From assembly GCA_030374765.1 (NCBI GenBank), contig JARGXX010000068.1:3782001-3846000 (forward strand): 64,000 nucleotides of DNA, read 5' to 3'. The DNA comes from Agarophyton chilense. Its lineage: Eukaryota; Rhodophyta; Florideophyceae; Gracilariales; Gracilariaceae. The notes under the pieces are model-generated. The model made no database searches. It was not told the origin of the DNA and was given only the letters and a program-made list of their open reading frames with translations. Positions within the stretch are counted from its first letter, which is position 1; each line of letters starts with the position of its first letter. Shown one piece after another: positions 1-11,225 of the stretch. The translations under genes were made by a program, and so were the position numbers.

Positions 1-1
1 G

Positions 2-508
2 GATTATGTTTTAACCTGTCAGAACTTCGATGGCGGATTTGGATGCATCGTAGGCGCTGAAAGCCATGCGGGTCAGGTATTCTGTTGCGTCGGTGCACTT
101 AGTTTAGCTGACGCTTTGCATCGAATACAAGGTGACCAAAAAGAACGACTAGCTCTATGGCTTTGCGAACGACAATTGCCATGCGGTGGGCTCAACGGCA
201 GACCGGATAAACTTGAAGATGTGTGTTACTCATGGTGGGTACTATCAAGCTTATCAATGTTGGGGCGCATTGCTTGGATTGACGCAAACAAACTCACTGA
301 CTTTATAATCCAAAGTGCTGATGTTGATGAAGGTGGATTCGCAGACAAGCCTGGAGACTTACCCGACGTGTTTCACACCTTCTTCGCGTTGGCTGGCCTT
401 TCTTTGTTGGGAAGTCAGCATTTAATAGGAATCGATGCCGCATGGGCATTAACGGAAGATGTAGTTCGTAGGCTGGAAGACACCAACTTAAAGCATGCGC
501 AACGATAG
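2..508 (+). CDS. RABGGTB: Rab geranylgeranyltransferase beta subunit, C-terminal part (5' end outside window)
   Basis: The frame is open from base 2 to a TAG at 506-508, giving about 168 residues, so the gene starts upstream of the window. The enzyme adds geranylgeranyl groups to Rab GTPases in the cytosol. The fragment holds the prenyltransferase alpha-alpha barrel repeats (QNFDGGFG near its start, [18 protein letters not shown] in the middle) and the GGFADKPGD...[14 protein letters not shown] block near the end, which is typical of the Rab-specific beta subunit rather than of FTase or GGTase-I. The Asp and Cys of the [11 protein letters not shown] block and the His of FHTFFALAG are at the places of the family's zinc ligands. 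The 3' end faces that of the protease gene at 705, with about 200 bases between. No decay is seen. Homologue choice within the prenyltransferase family is fairly secure. Confidence 0.9.
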   Translation, partial: DYVLTCQNFDGGFGCIVGAESHAGQVFCCVGALSLADALHRIQGDQKERLALWLCERQLPCGGLNGRPDKLEDVCYSWWVLSSLSMLGRIAWIDANKLTDFIIQSADVDEGGFADKPGDLPDVFHTFFALAGLSLLGSQHLIGIDAAWALTEDVVRRLEDTNLKHAQR

Positions 509-704
509 CTAGCGCTCAACTGTTGCTTAGAACTATATACAGTGGTTCATTATTCATCTGAGTTTGACAAGTTTAACAATTCGTGTGGCTACGAGTATTA
601 CGAGTGCAATCTGTTCCAATTTTCTCGTCTAAAGCCAATCACAACAATCTTTACCATTTAGTAGACGGAGAGTAGCAACGTAACTTTACATATCTTTATC
701 CTCC

Positions 705-1997
705 TCACCTTTGTGATGCAGAAAGCTTCAGCTTGAGAGTCCGTTCTCCATCCGAATTATTCATCACGCGAATTCTTACAAGATCGCCCACTTTGTGTTT
801 ATCCAAGGCTTTAAACAAATCACCTTCGTTGGTCACGACATCTTCATCAATACCAATTATTATGTCCCCCAGTTCGATACTTCCAAATGTCATCCGAGAT
901 GTACCTCTCAGTCCGGCTCGCTTTGCCTCACTGCCCTCGGGAACATCCAGTACTAGAACTCCCTTCTCTATTCCAAGCGCTCTAGCTTGACTGCTTTCGA
1001 GGTAACTGATTCCAATCACAGGCCTCACGATTCGACCGTTTTCAATCAGAGCATTTGCAATGACTTTCAAGGTATCGACTGGTATAGCAAATCCAACACC
1101 AGCAGAAGCCCCACTGGGTGAGTATATAGCAGTGTTCATACCTATCAGCCTACCCCTAGCGTCAATCAAGGGACCGCCGCTGTTCCCCGGATTTATGCTT
1201 GCTTCAGTCTGGATCACGTTCGAAATGGTGCGACCAGTTGGGCTTTTCATCTCACGCCCTAAACCAGATAGAACACCCGTTGTCAAAGTGTGATCCAGTC
1301 CGAATGGGTTTCCAATCGCATAAGTCATCTGTCCAACCCGAAGATTATGGCTACTTCCTATATCAACTGGATCAAGGTCTTCTGGAGGGGCTTTGATCTT
1401 TAGAACTGCTACATCATCGTCTGCAGAGGTACCCACCAACTCAGCATCATATGTTTTCTTATTCGCCAGTGTAATCTTTGCGCCGCTAGCCGCTCGAATG
1501 ACATGAAAGTTTGTCACGATACGCCCTTGCCTGTCCCACACAATTCCGCTTCCCGTTCCAGCAGGGGTTTCCATTGGGTTAAGAGAAAACCCGGAGCGCG
1601 ATTCGGTATAGGTAGTGACGTATGCCACAGATTTGGTGGCCTTCTCAAACAATGATATTACAGACACCTCCGATGGATTGTAGTCAGAAAGGCTATCAAC
1701 AGAGGTTGGAGGTAAAGTCTGAACATATGCTCTAGCGGAGCTATCCTGAAAGATATGTAGGTTCTCAATAGCTGCGACAGAACATGTGCCGAGGATGACA
1801 CCTGCAGCAAGAGAAGCTAGCCGCTCTGATGCACTATGCTTCTTGGCAAACATGAAAACACCATTGCGTCGTGAGATACTTCGAGTCCGCGAGCATTGAT
1901 GTGTATCGCATTTTTGAAGCGAAAAGGGAACGCTGCCATTTCGTTTCGACGGAATCCTAATTGGGGTGGAAAAAGCTGTCGATGACATTTCAAACAA
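705..1997 (-). CDS. Deg1/HtrA-type serine protease, probably plastid thylakoid lumen
   Basis: 430 residues, intact. This is a trypsin-like HtrA protease with one PDZ domain. The catalytic triad is visible: His165 in TNFHVIRA, Asp195 in DDDVAVLKI, Ser273 in INPGNSGGPL. The PDZ domain covers about residues 328-415 (GVLVLDVPEGSEAKRAGL, then LGDIIIGIDEDVV). The region from LFEKATKSVAYV onward and the PDZ resemble plant Deg1, which degrades damaged photosystem proteins in the lumen. The N-terminus is rich in Ser, Arg and Lys, followed by a hydrophobic stretch (LASLAAGVILGTCSVAA, residues 60-76) and a small-residue site SARAY, as in two-part lumen targeting peptides. The first Met is chosen because it keeps this peptide; Met49 would leave only the hydrophobic part. 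Location is inferred from the N-terminus alone. Confidence 0.92.
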   Translation of the reverse strand: MFEMSSTAFSTPIRIPSKRNGSVPFSLQKCDTHQCSRTRSISRRNGVFMFAKKHSASERLASLAAGVILGTCSVAAIENLHIFQDSSARAYVQTLPPTSVDSLSDYNPSEVSVISLFEKATKSVAYVTTYTESRSGFSLNPMETPAGTGSGIVWDRQGRIVTNFHVIRAASGAKITLANKKTYDAELVGTSADDDVAVLKIKAPPEDLDPVDIGSSHNLRVGQMTYAIGNPFGLDHTLTTGVLSGLGREMKSPTGRTISNVIQTEASINPGNSGGPLIDARGRLIGMNTAIYSPSGASAGVGFAIPVDTLKVIANALIENGRIVRPVIGISYLESSQARALGIEKGVLVLDVPEGSEAKRAGLRGTSRMTFGSIELGDIIIGIDEDVVTNEGDLFKALDKHKVGDLVRIRVMNNSDGERTLKLKLSASQR

Positions 1998-3681
1998 AGT
2001 TGAAATCGATAGGAACGGTCCAAGGTTTCAGAAAGCCACCCGACCCACAAAATTGTTAAAGAGCTCTCAAATTACTGGAGGGCACAACCGTGCCGCAGAA
2101 TGCGCGGAGACTCCGGCAGTGAGATGCTTCTTATTTTCGTTTATGTAAAATCCCATTACGGGGAGGTTATTCGATTCACTGATTTTGAGTGTGTTCCCAT
2201 CCACGAATTGGAACCTCACAAAGTGTTCCCGATACCTTCCTAGCGATGTGCAGCTTCGCAACGCCGCGCCCATCTCTTGTCCTGGAAAGGGTTATACTGC
2301 TAACCCTTGTCCTTGTAACCCCCAGCTCTAAACTTACCCTGAGGTGGCTTCTGGCCTGCCTGCTGCATAGGCGTTTGGGCACCCTATTTGTTCAAGTATC
2401 TTACAGATTCCTTGCGTAACAACCGATATTGCCCGCCGTATATGCATCCAGGAATCAGAAAGCTTTGCAGTTAGTCTGTTCTGTCGTGCGTGCTGTTTTC
2501 AATATTGACGAGCGACCAGAATAATAGTGAGCGAGATTCATCTCCTTGTACTTCCCAAAGCATTTGTATTCGTCGTTCGCATTCGTGCTCTTTTCGTAAT
2601 ACCGGACAAGTTGCTTCCGAATCATCACTGCGTTGATTTTTTAGCCCCGTCCCGCTGGCTTGGTCTCTCGTTTTAGCAGAATGCCTGTCCCATTTATTTC
2701 GTTCACACCATGCTGGAGCGTAAACGCAACTTGTCGAGTTTCCAGAGGTTGTTTTGCGTAATTTGCGCATTATCTTTTCTCGAAAAGACTCTCGACGTTC
2801 TTTTGACCTCCCATCCCTAGTTCTCTGACGGGAAGGGCTCGTCATTATAGTTCGTGAATTGGGTAAGAGCCGAGTTCTTTCGGACTCTACTGGTTCACTT
2901 CCTCTTACTTGCAAAAACGTGACAAACTTGTTTGCGATGCACTCCAAAGGTTATGAAGAAAGTGGATCAATTCGATGAAACAAAAGCTGAGAGGATTACG
3001 GTTGTGGTCTGTTTCAAAAACCTCACGTTGGAAACACAGCCAATACAAAGTTGGGCGAAAAGAACAGCAGTCAATTATAACATTTGTTGGCTTTGATCGC
3101 TCAAGTTCGCAATGGTCATACTGAAAAGAACGATGATATATGGCCAGGAATGTTACCAAGCATTTGCGTCCGTAAGAAATGAAACGTTGTCGAATGGTTG
3201 CGAACAAGCATGAAACACTTTGTTTCAACAACAATCTTATCACAACCGCGTAAAGAGAGTCACAACCGTTCGGGATTGTCGCAAAATCCCTTCTCGTTTA
3301 TATCTGGTCAGATTTCCACATCCAGCACGCCTCGCGTTCTTAAAGAGATTGGTTTCCTGGCCAAGGGCTGCTAAATGGGTCGCATTGCATTCCCATGGCG
3401 TCACTTTACGTAACGCAAACAATCAGCGCACCTACGCACTCTTTACACTCTAGATTCTTGTAGTCGTTGTGTCGGCGACCAAAGGTAAAGAGCTGGTACC
3501 CCAATTGCAACCTGACAGTGCCAAGACTTTCATTATCCATAATCGAGGATTATTCGCAATGAAATATCGAGTAAACCAGAGCTTTAAAGAACGATTAATA
3601 CGAGTAGAAAGATAAACACCGAGCTCTTGAAAGGATTTCACCAAGACAAGAAACTTTACTTCAACATCACAGATGGAAAGA
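1998..3681. other. Gap between protease and R3H gene, no confident gene
   Basis: About 1.7 kb with no recognisable domain. The longest minus-strand frame (2471-2947, 158 codons) is rich in Arg, Ser and Glu and has no motif I recognise; it could be a small gene or chance. The first few hundred bases should contain the promoter of the protease gene, but no TATA-like box stands out. Confidence 0.4.
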
Positions 3682-5364
3682 TCACTGCAAAGGGGGAAAG
3701 TCAACGGTAGAATCAAGACCATAGGCCGGGGAAGCCCTTTGCACAACCTGAGCTCCAATGCTGGACGTTGAAATACGGTTTGCAAACGCTTGAGAAGTTG
3801 TTACGACAGTTTCACCAGCATCCATTACACGGTTAGATACAAAACCGGTACTGACATTGGTAGGAGCCCTCACACGAGTTTCATACTCGGGCCCAGTATG
3901 TCCAGCATGATGAAACACAAGATTCGAAGAATGATGCATCATGGATTGAAATTGTGTGATTGGCTGTTGTATGGGAGCAGATGCCTGCGAAATATGCATG
4001 TTAGATGGATGGACATGATGCGGAGCTTGAACAGCATAAGGATAAAGCAGTTGACTGAAAATTGGAACGGGAATATGTTGGGGTGGTGGCTGCTGCGGTG
4101 TTGGATGACGGACAGCCCATTTGTCGTATCGCCTGTCAAAATCTGGATCTTGGAGATCGACATTTTTGGGCTCCGAAGAATATATTGACTGTCTCCTCAT
4201 GGAAGAACACGCCGAGTGGGCGTTAGTCACTGGTGTTGATGTTGATGTTGAGCGCAAATCAGAAGTTCGTGAATCTGTTCTTGGACGTATCGATGAAGAA
4301 CGTGAGTTCTCCTGAGAGGAATTCTGACGCGATTGGGCCATCGACGAGGTCGCCGTGATTAACGGTGGAGCTTCGGGCTGTTGAGATGACTGTGTACGGC
4401 TGTTCGGCTCAGCCGTGCTTTGACGACGGTTGCGACGACGCTCAAAGCCTGTTGAGCCTTGAACGGGGCCTTTCGCCAAAGACCCAGGGCTTAGTTTCAC
4501 TACTCGCTGAAACTGGCTTTCAAGCGATTGTAGTTGACTTTGTTGTGATTCCAGTAGCACTTGATCCTGTTTTCCACTTTCAGGAAGCAATTGCGTGGCT
4601 GGGTTCGTGTTTATGTCCACTGGGGACGCGGATGGTTTGAAAATTCTAGCACGAGCTCTACGTCAGGAAAGAGAAATTCGTTAGAGTTCATTTCGCGAAT
4701 GCCAAGATAAAGAACATCGTGGTATTAGAGCTCAATTCTTCCCAAAAACTTACTTTCGATAATCCTCCTCGGTGATACTTCGAAGAGCAGGTGCAGAGGC
4801 GGATGATAGCGAAGATGAACCGGGTGGAATCCGGGGTCGTGCGGGTTTTAAATTGCCAGTCGTGGGCCTTCGCAAAAAGCGGGCCGGGATCGCGGCAGAT
4901 TGTGGTTGTTGTGAAGGATTAGAGGTGGTATTAGTAGATGTATGAGCACGGTAGTCATCAGCATGCACACCAGAGGAGTCCGAGAGCGCATTTTGTTGCT
5001 GTTGCGTACAGGAGGACTGCTGATGTTGTGCCGGGGGCGGAAGCGCTGCGAAATGCTGAAGGCGATGGGTGGGGACGGATGAGTGTGACGTCTTGATAAG
5101 TACCAGACGTAAGGCATCGGATGAGAGATGGGCATCAGGGATGGGTTCTAACTTGTGCGCAAGTTGATATCTTCGCGCGACAGCGTGGCACACACGGCGG
5201 TGGAAGGCGTTTCTGGGGGGGAAGCGAAGCGAGGATTGTTGGTCATCATGCACAAACGAAGTAAGAGTATCTTCCAAAATGGCGATCATTTCGCGGTTCT
5301 TATGTTTTTGCAACACTTTCCACAACCAGGCGTCGGGCGCATCGGACATTTCCGAATCCGACAT
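3682..5364 (-). CDS. R3H-SUZ domain RNA-binding protein, two coding exons (5364-4754 and 4657-3682)
   Basis: Joining the two exons gives 529 codons including the stop. R3H domains bind single-stranded nucleic acid, and SUZ is a short RNA-binding tail found after R3H in cytoplasmic mRNA-binding proteins. The R3H domain is at about residues 25-95 of exon 1; its signature Arg-x3-His is RNAFH (51-55). The SUZ core is created only by splicing: exon 1 ends in SITEEDYR and exon 2 opens with ARARIF, so the joined protein reads ITEEDYRKARARIF. The rest is low-complexity, rich in Ser, Gln, Pro and Thr, and ends in STVDFPPLQ. The start at 5364 (MSDSEMSDAPD) is preferred over an upstream Met at 5553, because a pyrimidine-rich TTTACTTCCAG lies just upstream, suggesting a 5'UTR splice acceptor. 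Confidence 0.85.
4658..4753 (-). other. Spliceosomal intron in the R3H-SUZ gene
   Basis: A 96-base intron on the minus strand. The donor is GTAAGT directly after the exon bases CGAAA, and the acceptor is GTAG before AGCTCGTGCT. It interrupts a codon. Removing it restores a continuous frame exactly across the SUZ motif and gives a length divisible by three, which is strong support. It is the only coding-region intron I can demonstrate in the window. Confidence 0.88.
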
Positions 5365-5652
5365 GACGGCGATGTGTGCTGGAAGTAAAAGAGAAAAGGC
5401 AGGAGAGCGTGACGGGGGGGGAATAGCTATCACATGTGCGGAAGCATTGTTGCGGAAAAGCAACTTGGGACAAAGAAAGGCGACGACGGGGAATGTGGAC
5501 TTTGTGCATGCGTATGTCGAAGTGGCTGGCGCAACAGCGTTCGTAGTTGCCAAGCGGAACGATAGCTTTCAAAAACTTTTTAAAGCATCCCCAAATTGTG
5601 TTGAAAACTTTCTTTTTCTTGCTTGCTTTTTGTCCACGTGGTGAATTTTGAC

Positions 5653-5802
5653 GGCTACTTCTTAAGCGGCTACTTCTCAAGCGGCTACTTCGTTAGCGGC
5701 TACTTCTCTCAAGCAGCTACTTCTCAAGCGGCTACTCCTCAAGCGGCTACTCCTCAAGCGGCTACTCCTCAAGCGGCTACTCCTCAAGCGGCTACTCCTC
5801 AG
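5653..5802. repeat. 15-bp minisatellite, about 10 copies
   Basis: A tandem array with unit GGCTACTTCTCAAGC. The first five units vary (CTTAAGC, CGTTAGC, one 17-base unit, one starting AGC), while the last units are a homogeneous GGCTACTCCTCAAGC. This suggests recent spread of the CTCCTC variant at the 3' end. It sits upstream of the R3H gene, about 290 bases from its start codon. One reading frame gives repeated Ala-Ala-Thr-Pro-Gln, but I do not regard it as coding. Confidence 0.95.
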
Positions 5803-6260
5803 AATATCGGAAAGTGCGGACCGCCGCACACCATCCCCCACTTCTACTGTACTACTGTATTACACTCTCCGATTTCAGTTGATATGCGTGGATGTACGCC
5901 ACGCGGCAACATTCGGAAAACTCTGCAAGAGAAAATACGTCGGGATTAATTCCCTACACGTATGATGCATGATACAGCCGAAGAGCACTGGCAAAAACAC
6001 GTTATTCAAAGGATTTCACAAGCAAATGAACAGTGTTTACAGTACTAGTGCTTCCTGCACTGGCCGACTGGCACATGACGGTCTTATCAAGGATGAACGG
6101 CGTTTCAATTTCCTCCGACTCTCAGCGAAGGCTTTTAATCTAGTAGGAGACGTTCTGACAGCACAAAGCTTTTTTCAATTTGTCTGACCACAAAAGCATG
6201 CGATATGATTTTCATTGCTATAATTTTCATTCTTACCAAGATCGCACCAGTGACAATTAA
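5803..6260. other. Non-coding gap between minisatellite and NTR-like gene
   Basis: Nothing recognisable. It lies between the upstream side of the R3H gene and the 3' end of the secreted-protein gene. Confidence 0.5.
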
Positions 6261-6812
6261 TCACTTTCTCTGGTTTCTGAGGAACTTCTCCATGTTGTAG
6301 TTCAGTTGAAGAACATTACGATTGCCTTCGCAACTACTAATCACTCCGACTCCGTAGTGGTAATTCCCGGCCTGTGAAAGAGTATTTCCATCCCGGGCGA
6401 ACAATAAATAAGTTTGACCTGTGAAGAGCAGCATTCCGCACAGATCCGGATCGGCATAAGTTTGCAAGTAGAAAAACTTGGCAATCTGCCTACCTTTGTA
6501 GGACTCTCGAAGATACATCAGATACACACGTATCAAAGTTCCAGTGCCGTACTTCTTCTGTACCATTTCCCTGGTCTTGCAATATCGTGGACATCCTATG
6601 TATTGTGCCAAAACTTTCGCTCGAACCACCGTGTGAGACCTTGCGTAAGAACGCCAGAAGTCTCTTCCGGGCCATTGCTTGTTTGTTGTACAATAGCAGC
6701 GTCGAGAAGTGCTCCGCTTCACACTCGTCCCCCTTCTCGCCTTCCCTTCGCCCACATCTCCCATACACAGCCATAGTATCAAGCATGCGAAACCAAACAC
6801 TCTCCTCTTCAT
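6261..6812 (-). CDS. Small secreted protein with NTR/TIMP-like (OB-fold) domain
   Basis: An intact frame; Met at 6812 gives 183 residues and places a typical signal peptide first (MKRR, then FGFACLILWLCMG). An upstream Met at 6854 is possible but puts 14 residues before the signal. The mature part starts with a Cys-x-Cys pair (RRCYCTTNKQ) followed by a block with alternating hydrophobic residues and HTVVRAKVL, then paired cysteines (GCPRYC). Later comes ADPDLCGMLLFTGQTYLLFA, which resembles the C-terminal strand block of TIMP/netrin-type domains (Cys-Gly ... Tyr-Leu). In animals such domains bind metalloproteases or other extracellular partners; the partner in an alga is unknown. The family call rests on pattern only, without alignment. 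Confidence 0.7.
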   Translation of the reverse strand: MKRRVFGFACLILWLCMGDVGEGKARRGTSVKRSTSRRCYCTTNKQWPGRDFWRSYARSHTVVRAKVLAQYIGCPRYCKTREMVQKKYGTGTLIRVYLMYLRESYKGRQIAKFFYLQTYADPDLCGMLLFTGQTYLLFARDGNTLSQAGNYHYGVGVISSCEGNRNVLQLNYNMEKFLRNQRK

Positions 6813-7090
6813 GACAACCTCTTTGCTCGTCATAATTCTAACTCTTTGAATCACTGCACTTCTGAATGATGACTAACAAGTTAGATACGGACGCCTTCAG
6901 ATCGGGTGAGAAAATAGCGCGGCCGGAACTGCTGATAACAGAAGCGGCTTTCGCTCCGACGGCGACAGAACTGAAATAAAATTGGCGAGTTTGTTGCGTG
7001 AGTTCGAGCTCTGGCACAAATGGAACTGGAATTCCCGAACCGAAGCACCACACAAATTCATCAGATGTTCCCCCTTGAAGGGTCCACCTT

Positions 7091-7098
7091 TTTATATA
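7091..7098 (-). promoter_or_regulatory. TATA box for the NTR-like gene
   Basis: On the minus strand the sequence GGTATATAAAAAGG lies about 280 bases upstream of the chosen start codon. It implies a 5' leader of roughly 250 bases. The leader contains a short open frame (7053-6838) that might be an upstream ORF. Confidence 0.5.
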
Positions 7099-7109
7099 CC
7101 ATTTTCATT

Positions 7110-9868
7110 GCTCAACGATCTAGGCTTGGTCGGTAATGCCGAAAACAATCGGTCTTAATTCGCATGAATCACATATATGTATGAACTTTATACGTCTTGT
7201 GGAACGGCAGGTAAACTGCACCTGGCATCGAACACCATGCTAGCCATGGAACACGTTCAAGAAGCAAAAGCAAAAGAATTTGAATCTGGCCGAGATTGAT
7301 TTTGTCATTCTGCCACTCGCCTTCAAAAATGGAATCAACTCTTGACCTCTTATCTACGGGGCAGCCGAATGGGCTTCCCAACCAGGAACTGTGCAGCAAA
7401 AACTGCTGTAAAGAATGAAGCTATGATGGGTGATGTGCTGGAACGTCGGATTTGGCGAATCACTGGCTTAAGACCAGCTCCATGGGGAAGTGAAAAACAA
7501 AGACGTATGTCTGTTACTGTCCTAGTACTTCTTTCTTGGACAGTAAAGCGCACTACAGAAGATTTCATGAACTTTCCGCAGTTTCCTTGTTTGAAAATGG
7601 GATGCATCCCTCTTCTTTGGCATGGACCCTTCATACGATAAGTTTGCCATGGGCCAAGACTGCGCAACAGGGACGGGTTTGAGTACCAAAGCACTGAAAT
7701 GCTCATAGTGCTGGCTAGCGCCGATAGCAATGCAGCCGAAGCAATCAAATCTTTTTCGAACGGTTACGAAGAATTACTGCTCGATGAACCTGAAAGGATT
7801 AAAGGAGAAATTATGGGGCTTGCTTCAAACATTAGGTGATCCTTGCCGATACCTCGTAGGGTCGAGCAATGCAGCCGCGCTAAGGGCAACGCGCTGTCCC
7901 CCAATCACTTGGACGATTTCTTAAACCCTTTGTCAGATTATACATGCATCGAAAAGAACATTTCATAAAACTCCATGCGTTTGACAGTCAATGCGTTAAA
8001 CTGTACTGACAACGATTTCGGTTCCTTTGCTTACTTAATTTTACCAAATTTCCACCCCTGCATTGCTGCAGCAAAGATTACAGTGTAACCTTACCTGTGA
8101 GAAACCTCATATTCTGTCGCAATTGAAAAACAAAGTTACAGTCAAACGTGTTTCCTTATGTGACCAGATCTTTTACACTACTATTATTCTTTATCGAAAA
8201 AACGCGGTGATGCACGATAAAATAGCCCCGTTCCACCATATTTTGAATGGCAAACTTAAGGTGAGCTTCACCCTCCAGATGGTTCTCTTCCCGCGAGGGA
8301 CCCCAATTTTTCTATGATGAAGCCGACAAACCGGTTGCCAAAATCATAAAAACTTGTTCCGTAATGGCTTCTTGTCACGTATTGTTGCGGCTCAAAGAAC
8401 AAATCGAAAATCTTCTATCCTTACTTGCTCAGTCGATTACATGTTCAACAAATCCCGAAGGGAATGACAATCGGCCAGGAGAGAGTGAGCATGGAGCCAA
8501 GTGCTAGAGTGTAGTTCAAACGGATACCGCTTTTGCCAAAAAACTCTCGAAAACACAAAACACATCACATGCTTTCACATCTATGAAACCGAAAATAAAA
8601 GTGCAAAACAAAATTTACTAGGCTGAAAATAGAAGTGATGAAAGCAATCTTCAATGGATCTCGAAAATGATTCTGATCTCTACGGAATAAGATAAAGAAT
8701 TTTGAATGCACGGAAATAAAACGGATCCCCTACTTGGACCGTTCTACGGGTTGACGCAACTGATGACAGGAAGTTTTTGGCGTTTGTTGATTTCCGCTTT
8801 TGTAAAACAAAAACGTTCTCTGAACTTTAGAATAAACCTGTTGTTAACCATGCACATGCACCATTCAAGAGTGCATTCTCACACCGACGCACGCCATGCA
8901 TGACCGTCATTAAAACCAAACTTTCAAACTTTTGCAGCTTGCCTGCTTCAGAAAACCTCCACTACACAAGAAACTCAATCGCTTCGCAGAGTATCCCTGC
9001 ATATTGTCAACACAGCTATCCAAAGCGCTACAGCAACGCCACTATCCCGAGTTTACGATTTATTTGTTCCAGACCTGCGTTCAACTATTTCTCGCATACG
9101 TTGAGCACATCTGACAAAAACTTTAACCAGATGCGTCAAGAAACAAAAGCACAATTTTCATGCTTTTATTCAGTTTTATATGCTCCAATGTAACGAGGCA
9201 AAAGAAAGGACTCCGCAATGGACCGGTTAGTCCGAGCAGCTGTTATGATATTTCTTACCTTGCGCTTGTTAGTTGGAAAAATCTATTTAGACTTATACTG
9301 GCATTGCAGGGTAGCAACTTATCAGGGGCGTATTTGTGACTGACTGACCAGCCGAAGAAAGGCAGTGACTTCTGACTGACTGTTACGCTAGGCACCGCAC
9401 GGATAGTAAAAGTCAGGAGAATTAGCAGACGCATACACGTTTGCTTTCGTTATCATAAGTAGGTAGGAATACGTTGGAAACCGAGAGTTGCTCGCCGGCG
9501 TGGTTCAAAAACTTCCTACGTCTATCACAACACCAATCAGGCTTCGTAAGTGTACGAATAAGATCTTTGTCATCCATTACCGAAAGCACCAAACAATAAC
9601 CTGCCTTTTACTGCCAATTTAACTCCCATGTCCAATACGGACATCTCTGCCAAGCGCTTGATAGAGCAACAACAACATACTCAGAAACGACGCCGCATAC
9701 TCAAGACAGGACGAGGATCCAGCACAAAAACGTCAATGTAGAGTACTTTGGCCGCTGAATTTGACTGTAATCACAATACTCAACAGTCCTATTTCTAATG
9801 AAAACATTGCAAGCAGTCACCATATTGGAAATCTTTGCAAGAAAACAATTTAGACAGTAGCTGCAGTT
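7110..9868. other. 2.8 kb without a confident gene
   Basis: Several short frames exist, the longest being 7350-7748 on the minus strand (132 codons), with no recognised motif. Two plus-strand frames around 8900-9193 overlap and neither is convincing. Composition and broken frames suggest old decayed insertion sequence leading into the hAT fragment that follows. Confidence 0.4.
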
Positions 9869-10430
9869 ATGCTTGCCTGTGCAACAGAGACTCCTTGTAC
9901 CCGAATTCTCTCTCCTCTCCTGCAGGGACTGGTTAACATTTTTGGAGGCCCTTCCCAATTCTCTAGCGAAAAACCGATCGATAAAGCGCTGTATAAGACA
10001 TACTCTGCAATTTGTAGACTTCTGCGTTCCTCTGCTTTTGACGCCAAAAAGAGATGCATCGCTGTGGACGGTTGGAGTGCTGCGCTTGGCACCCCTATAC
10101 CACGGGTGACTTGGCACTACGTTGATGAGAAATGGGATTTGCGCTGTCTCCAAATCGCAACTTTGGGCATGGGCATGGCCTCCAAGACGGGAGAATCACT
10201 GCTATCTATAATCGAAGCAGTATTACATCAAATCCCTGTAGTAATGTCAGATCAATTACGCGTTTATAGTGCTACCAACGACAACGAAGCAGCTACTGCT
10301 CTTTCAGTATAGAATTCATGTTCTCGTGTTATATCGAATCGATGAGCTCTTGCAACTTAAGCTTATAGTGGTGTGGAGCCATACGTGTGCATGTTGAATT
10401 GCGCATTTGCAACAGTCTACTGATAGTACT
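9869..10430 (+). pseudogene. hAT-family transposase fragment, frameshifted
   Basis: The 147-codon open part contains CIAVDGWSAALGTPIPRVTW, HYVDEKWDLRCL and later SATNDNEAATALS. These match in order the hAT blocks D-G-W-S, T-x-H-Y-[IV]-D-x-x-W-x-L and the D-N-x-x-x-x-x catalytic region. After a stop at 10312, a shifted frame continues with SCYIES...SSCNLSL, where hAT transposases have the C-x-x-H...L-N-L block. The BED finger and the C-terminal dimerisation domain are missing. The fragment is a relic and cannot encode an active enzyme. Confidence 0.6.
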
Positions 10431-10502
10431 GTAGTTGAATTGTGACTGACCAGTTTTGCCTGGCTGTTCGGAGTTCGGCTACAGAGAATATAGAAGTAGG
10501 TC

Positions 10503-11180
10503 TCAGCCCTCTTCGACGACCGAGTAAAGGAGAACGCAAGCAAGTGGAAGCACTACCGTCGAGTAGTAAAAGTAAGAATTCACCCGTATCGAACACCCCC
10601 CTTTTAGATTCAGTAGATCTTCTAACCAAATATGTAAGATATGTCCGTGAGCCTCCGCTGAGGATTCACCGCGTTGGTGGAGTATGTGTTGTACCGGGAT
10701 GGCGATACGATTACGACAAGCCCAGGAAATGGTCACCACGCCGGGCAGATCGCCCGGGAGCATCTCCGAATTATCGGTGTAGGACTGGATCAAATTCTCG
10801 TCGCGGACAGCCAATGTGTGAAACCAAGGCGCATACCGCAACATCGCAGAGCCATGCCGAGTTCTTGGATTTGCACCCACAAGGGCGTCGTAGGTCGGCC
10901 ACTGCGGTGGGTCCGCCTGTCCGCAAAAGCGGGCGCCAATACGGCGGTCTTCGTACGCGAGGTTGGTAACATCCCCAGGGTGGGGCGCGGACCGGAAGCC
11001 GGTGTAACCGCCAAGGGCGGGAGTCGTAAATGTGTTATGGCGGTCGGGGTTGGAAATGGTGCGTGTTGGTGTGCTGTGGTTGAAATCGGATACGAAGAGC
11101 TTGCATGGGATCCTCTGTGAAGGTGTGTTGGTTTCCGGAGACCCGGTGTCGGATGCGCTCTTATCATGACGAGCTGCCAT
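10503..11180 (-). CDS. Unidentified 225-codon ORF, antisense to the adjoining LTR element
   Basis: An uninterrupted minus-strand frame with no domain I recognise. It sits directly before an LTR copy whose 5' side carries a polypurine tract, so the region could be the 3' internal part of a truncated retrotransposon, with this ORF antisense to it. The C-terminal third ends in a hydrophobic stretch (VVLPLACVLLYSVV). Plus-strand frames overlap most of it. It may be chance in GC-richer DNA. Confidence 0.25.
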   Translation of the reverse strand: MAARHDKSASDTGSPETNTPSQRIPCKLFVSDFNHSTPTRTISNPDRHNTFTTPALGGYTGFRSAPHPGDVTNLAYEDRRIGARFCGQADPPQWPTYDALVGANPRTRHGSAMLRYAPWFHTLAVRDENLIQSYTDNSEMLPGDLPGVVTISWACRNRIAIPVQHILHQRGESSAEAHGHILHIWLEDLLNLKGGCSIRVNSYFYYSTVVLPLACVLLYSVVEEG

Positions 11181-11213
11181 GCCGACTTCTTCTTCGAGGT
11201 GTTCGCCTTGTCT

Positions 11214-11225
11214 TAAGGGGGGATA
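11214..11225 (+). other. Polypurine tract abutting the LTR
   Basis: AAGGGGGGA lies immediately upstream of the LTR homology at 11226. A tract in this place primes plus-strand synthesis next to a 3' LTR, so the copy at 11226-12113 may be a 3' LTR of a truncated element rather than a solo LTR. Confidence 0.5.

Noticed and set aside
5365-5553. 63-residue N-terminal extension of the R3H-SUZ protein from an upstream Met
   Set aside because: Composition differs from the rest and a splice-acceptor-like TTTACTTCCAG lies directly before the inner start, so this is more likely intron and leader.
5623-5949. 108-codon ORF over the minisatellite
   Set aside because: The translation is the repeat itself with no conserved flank.
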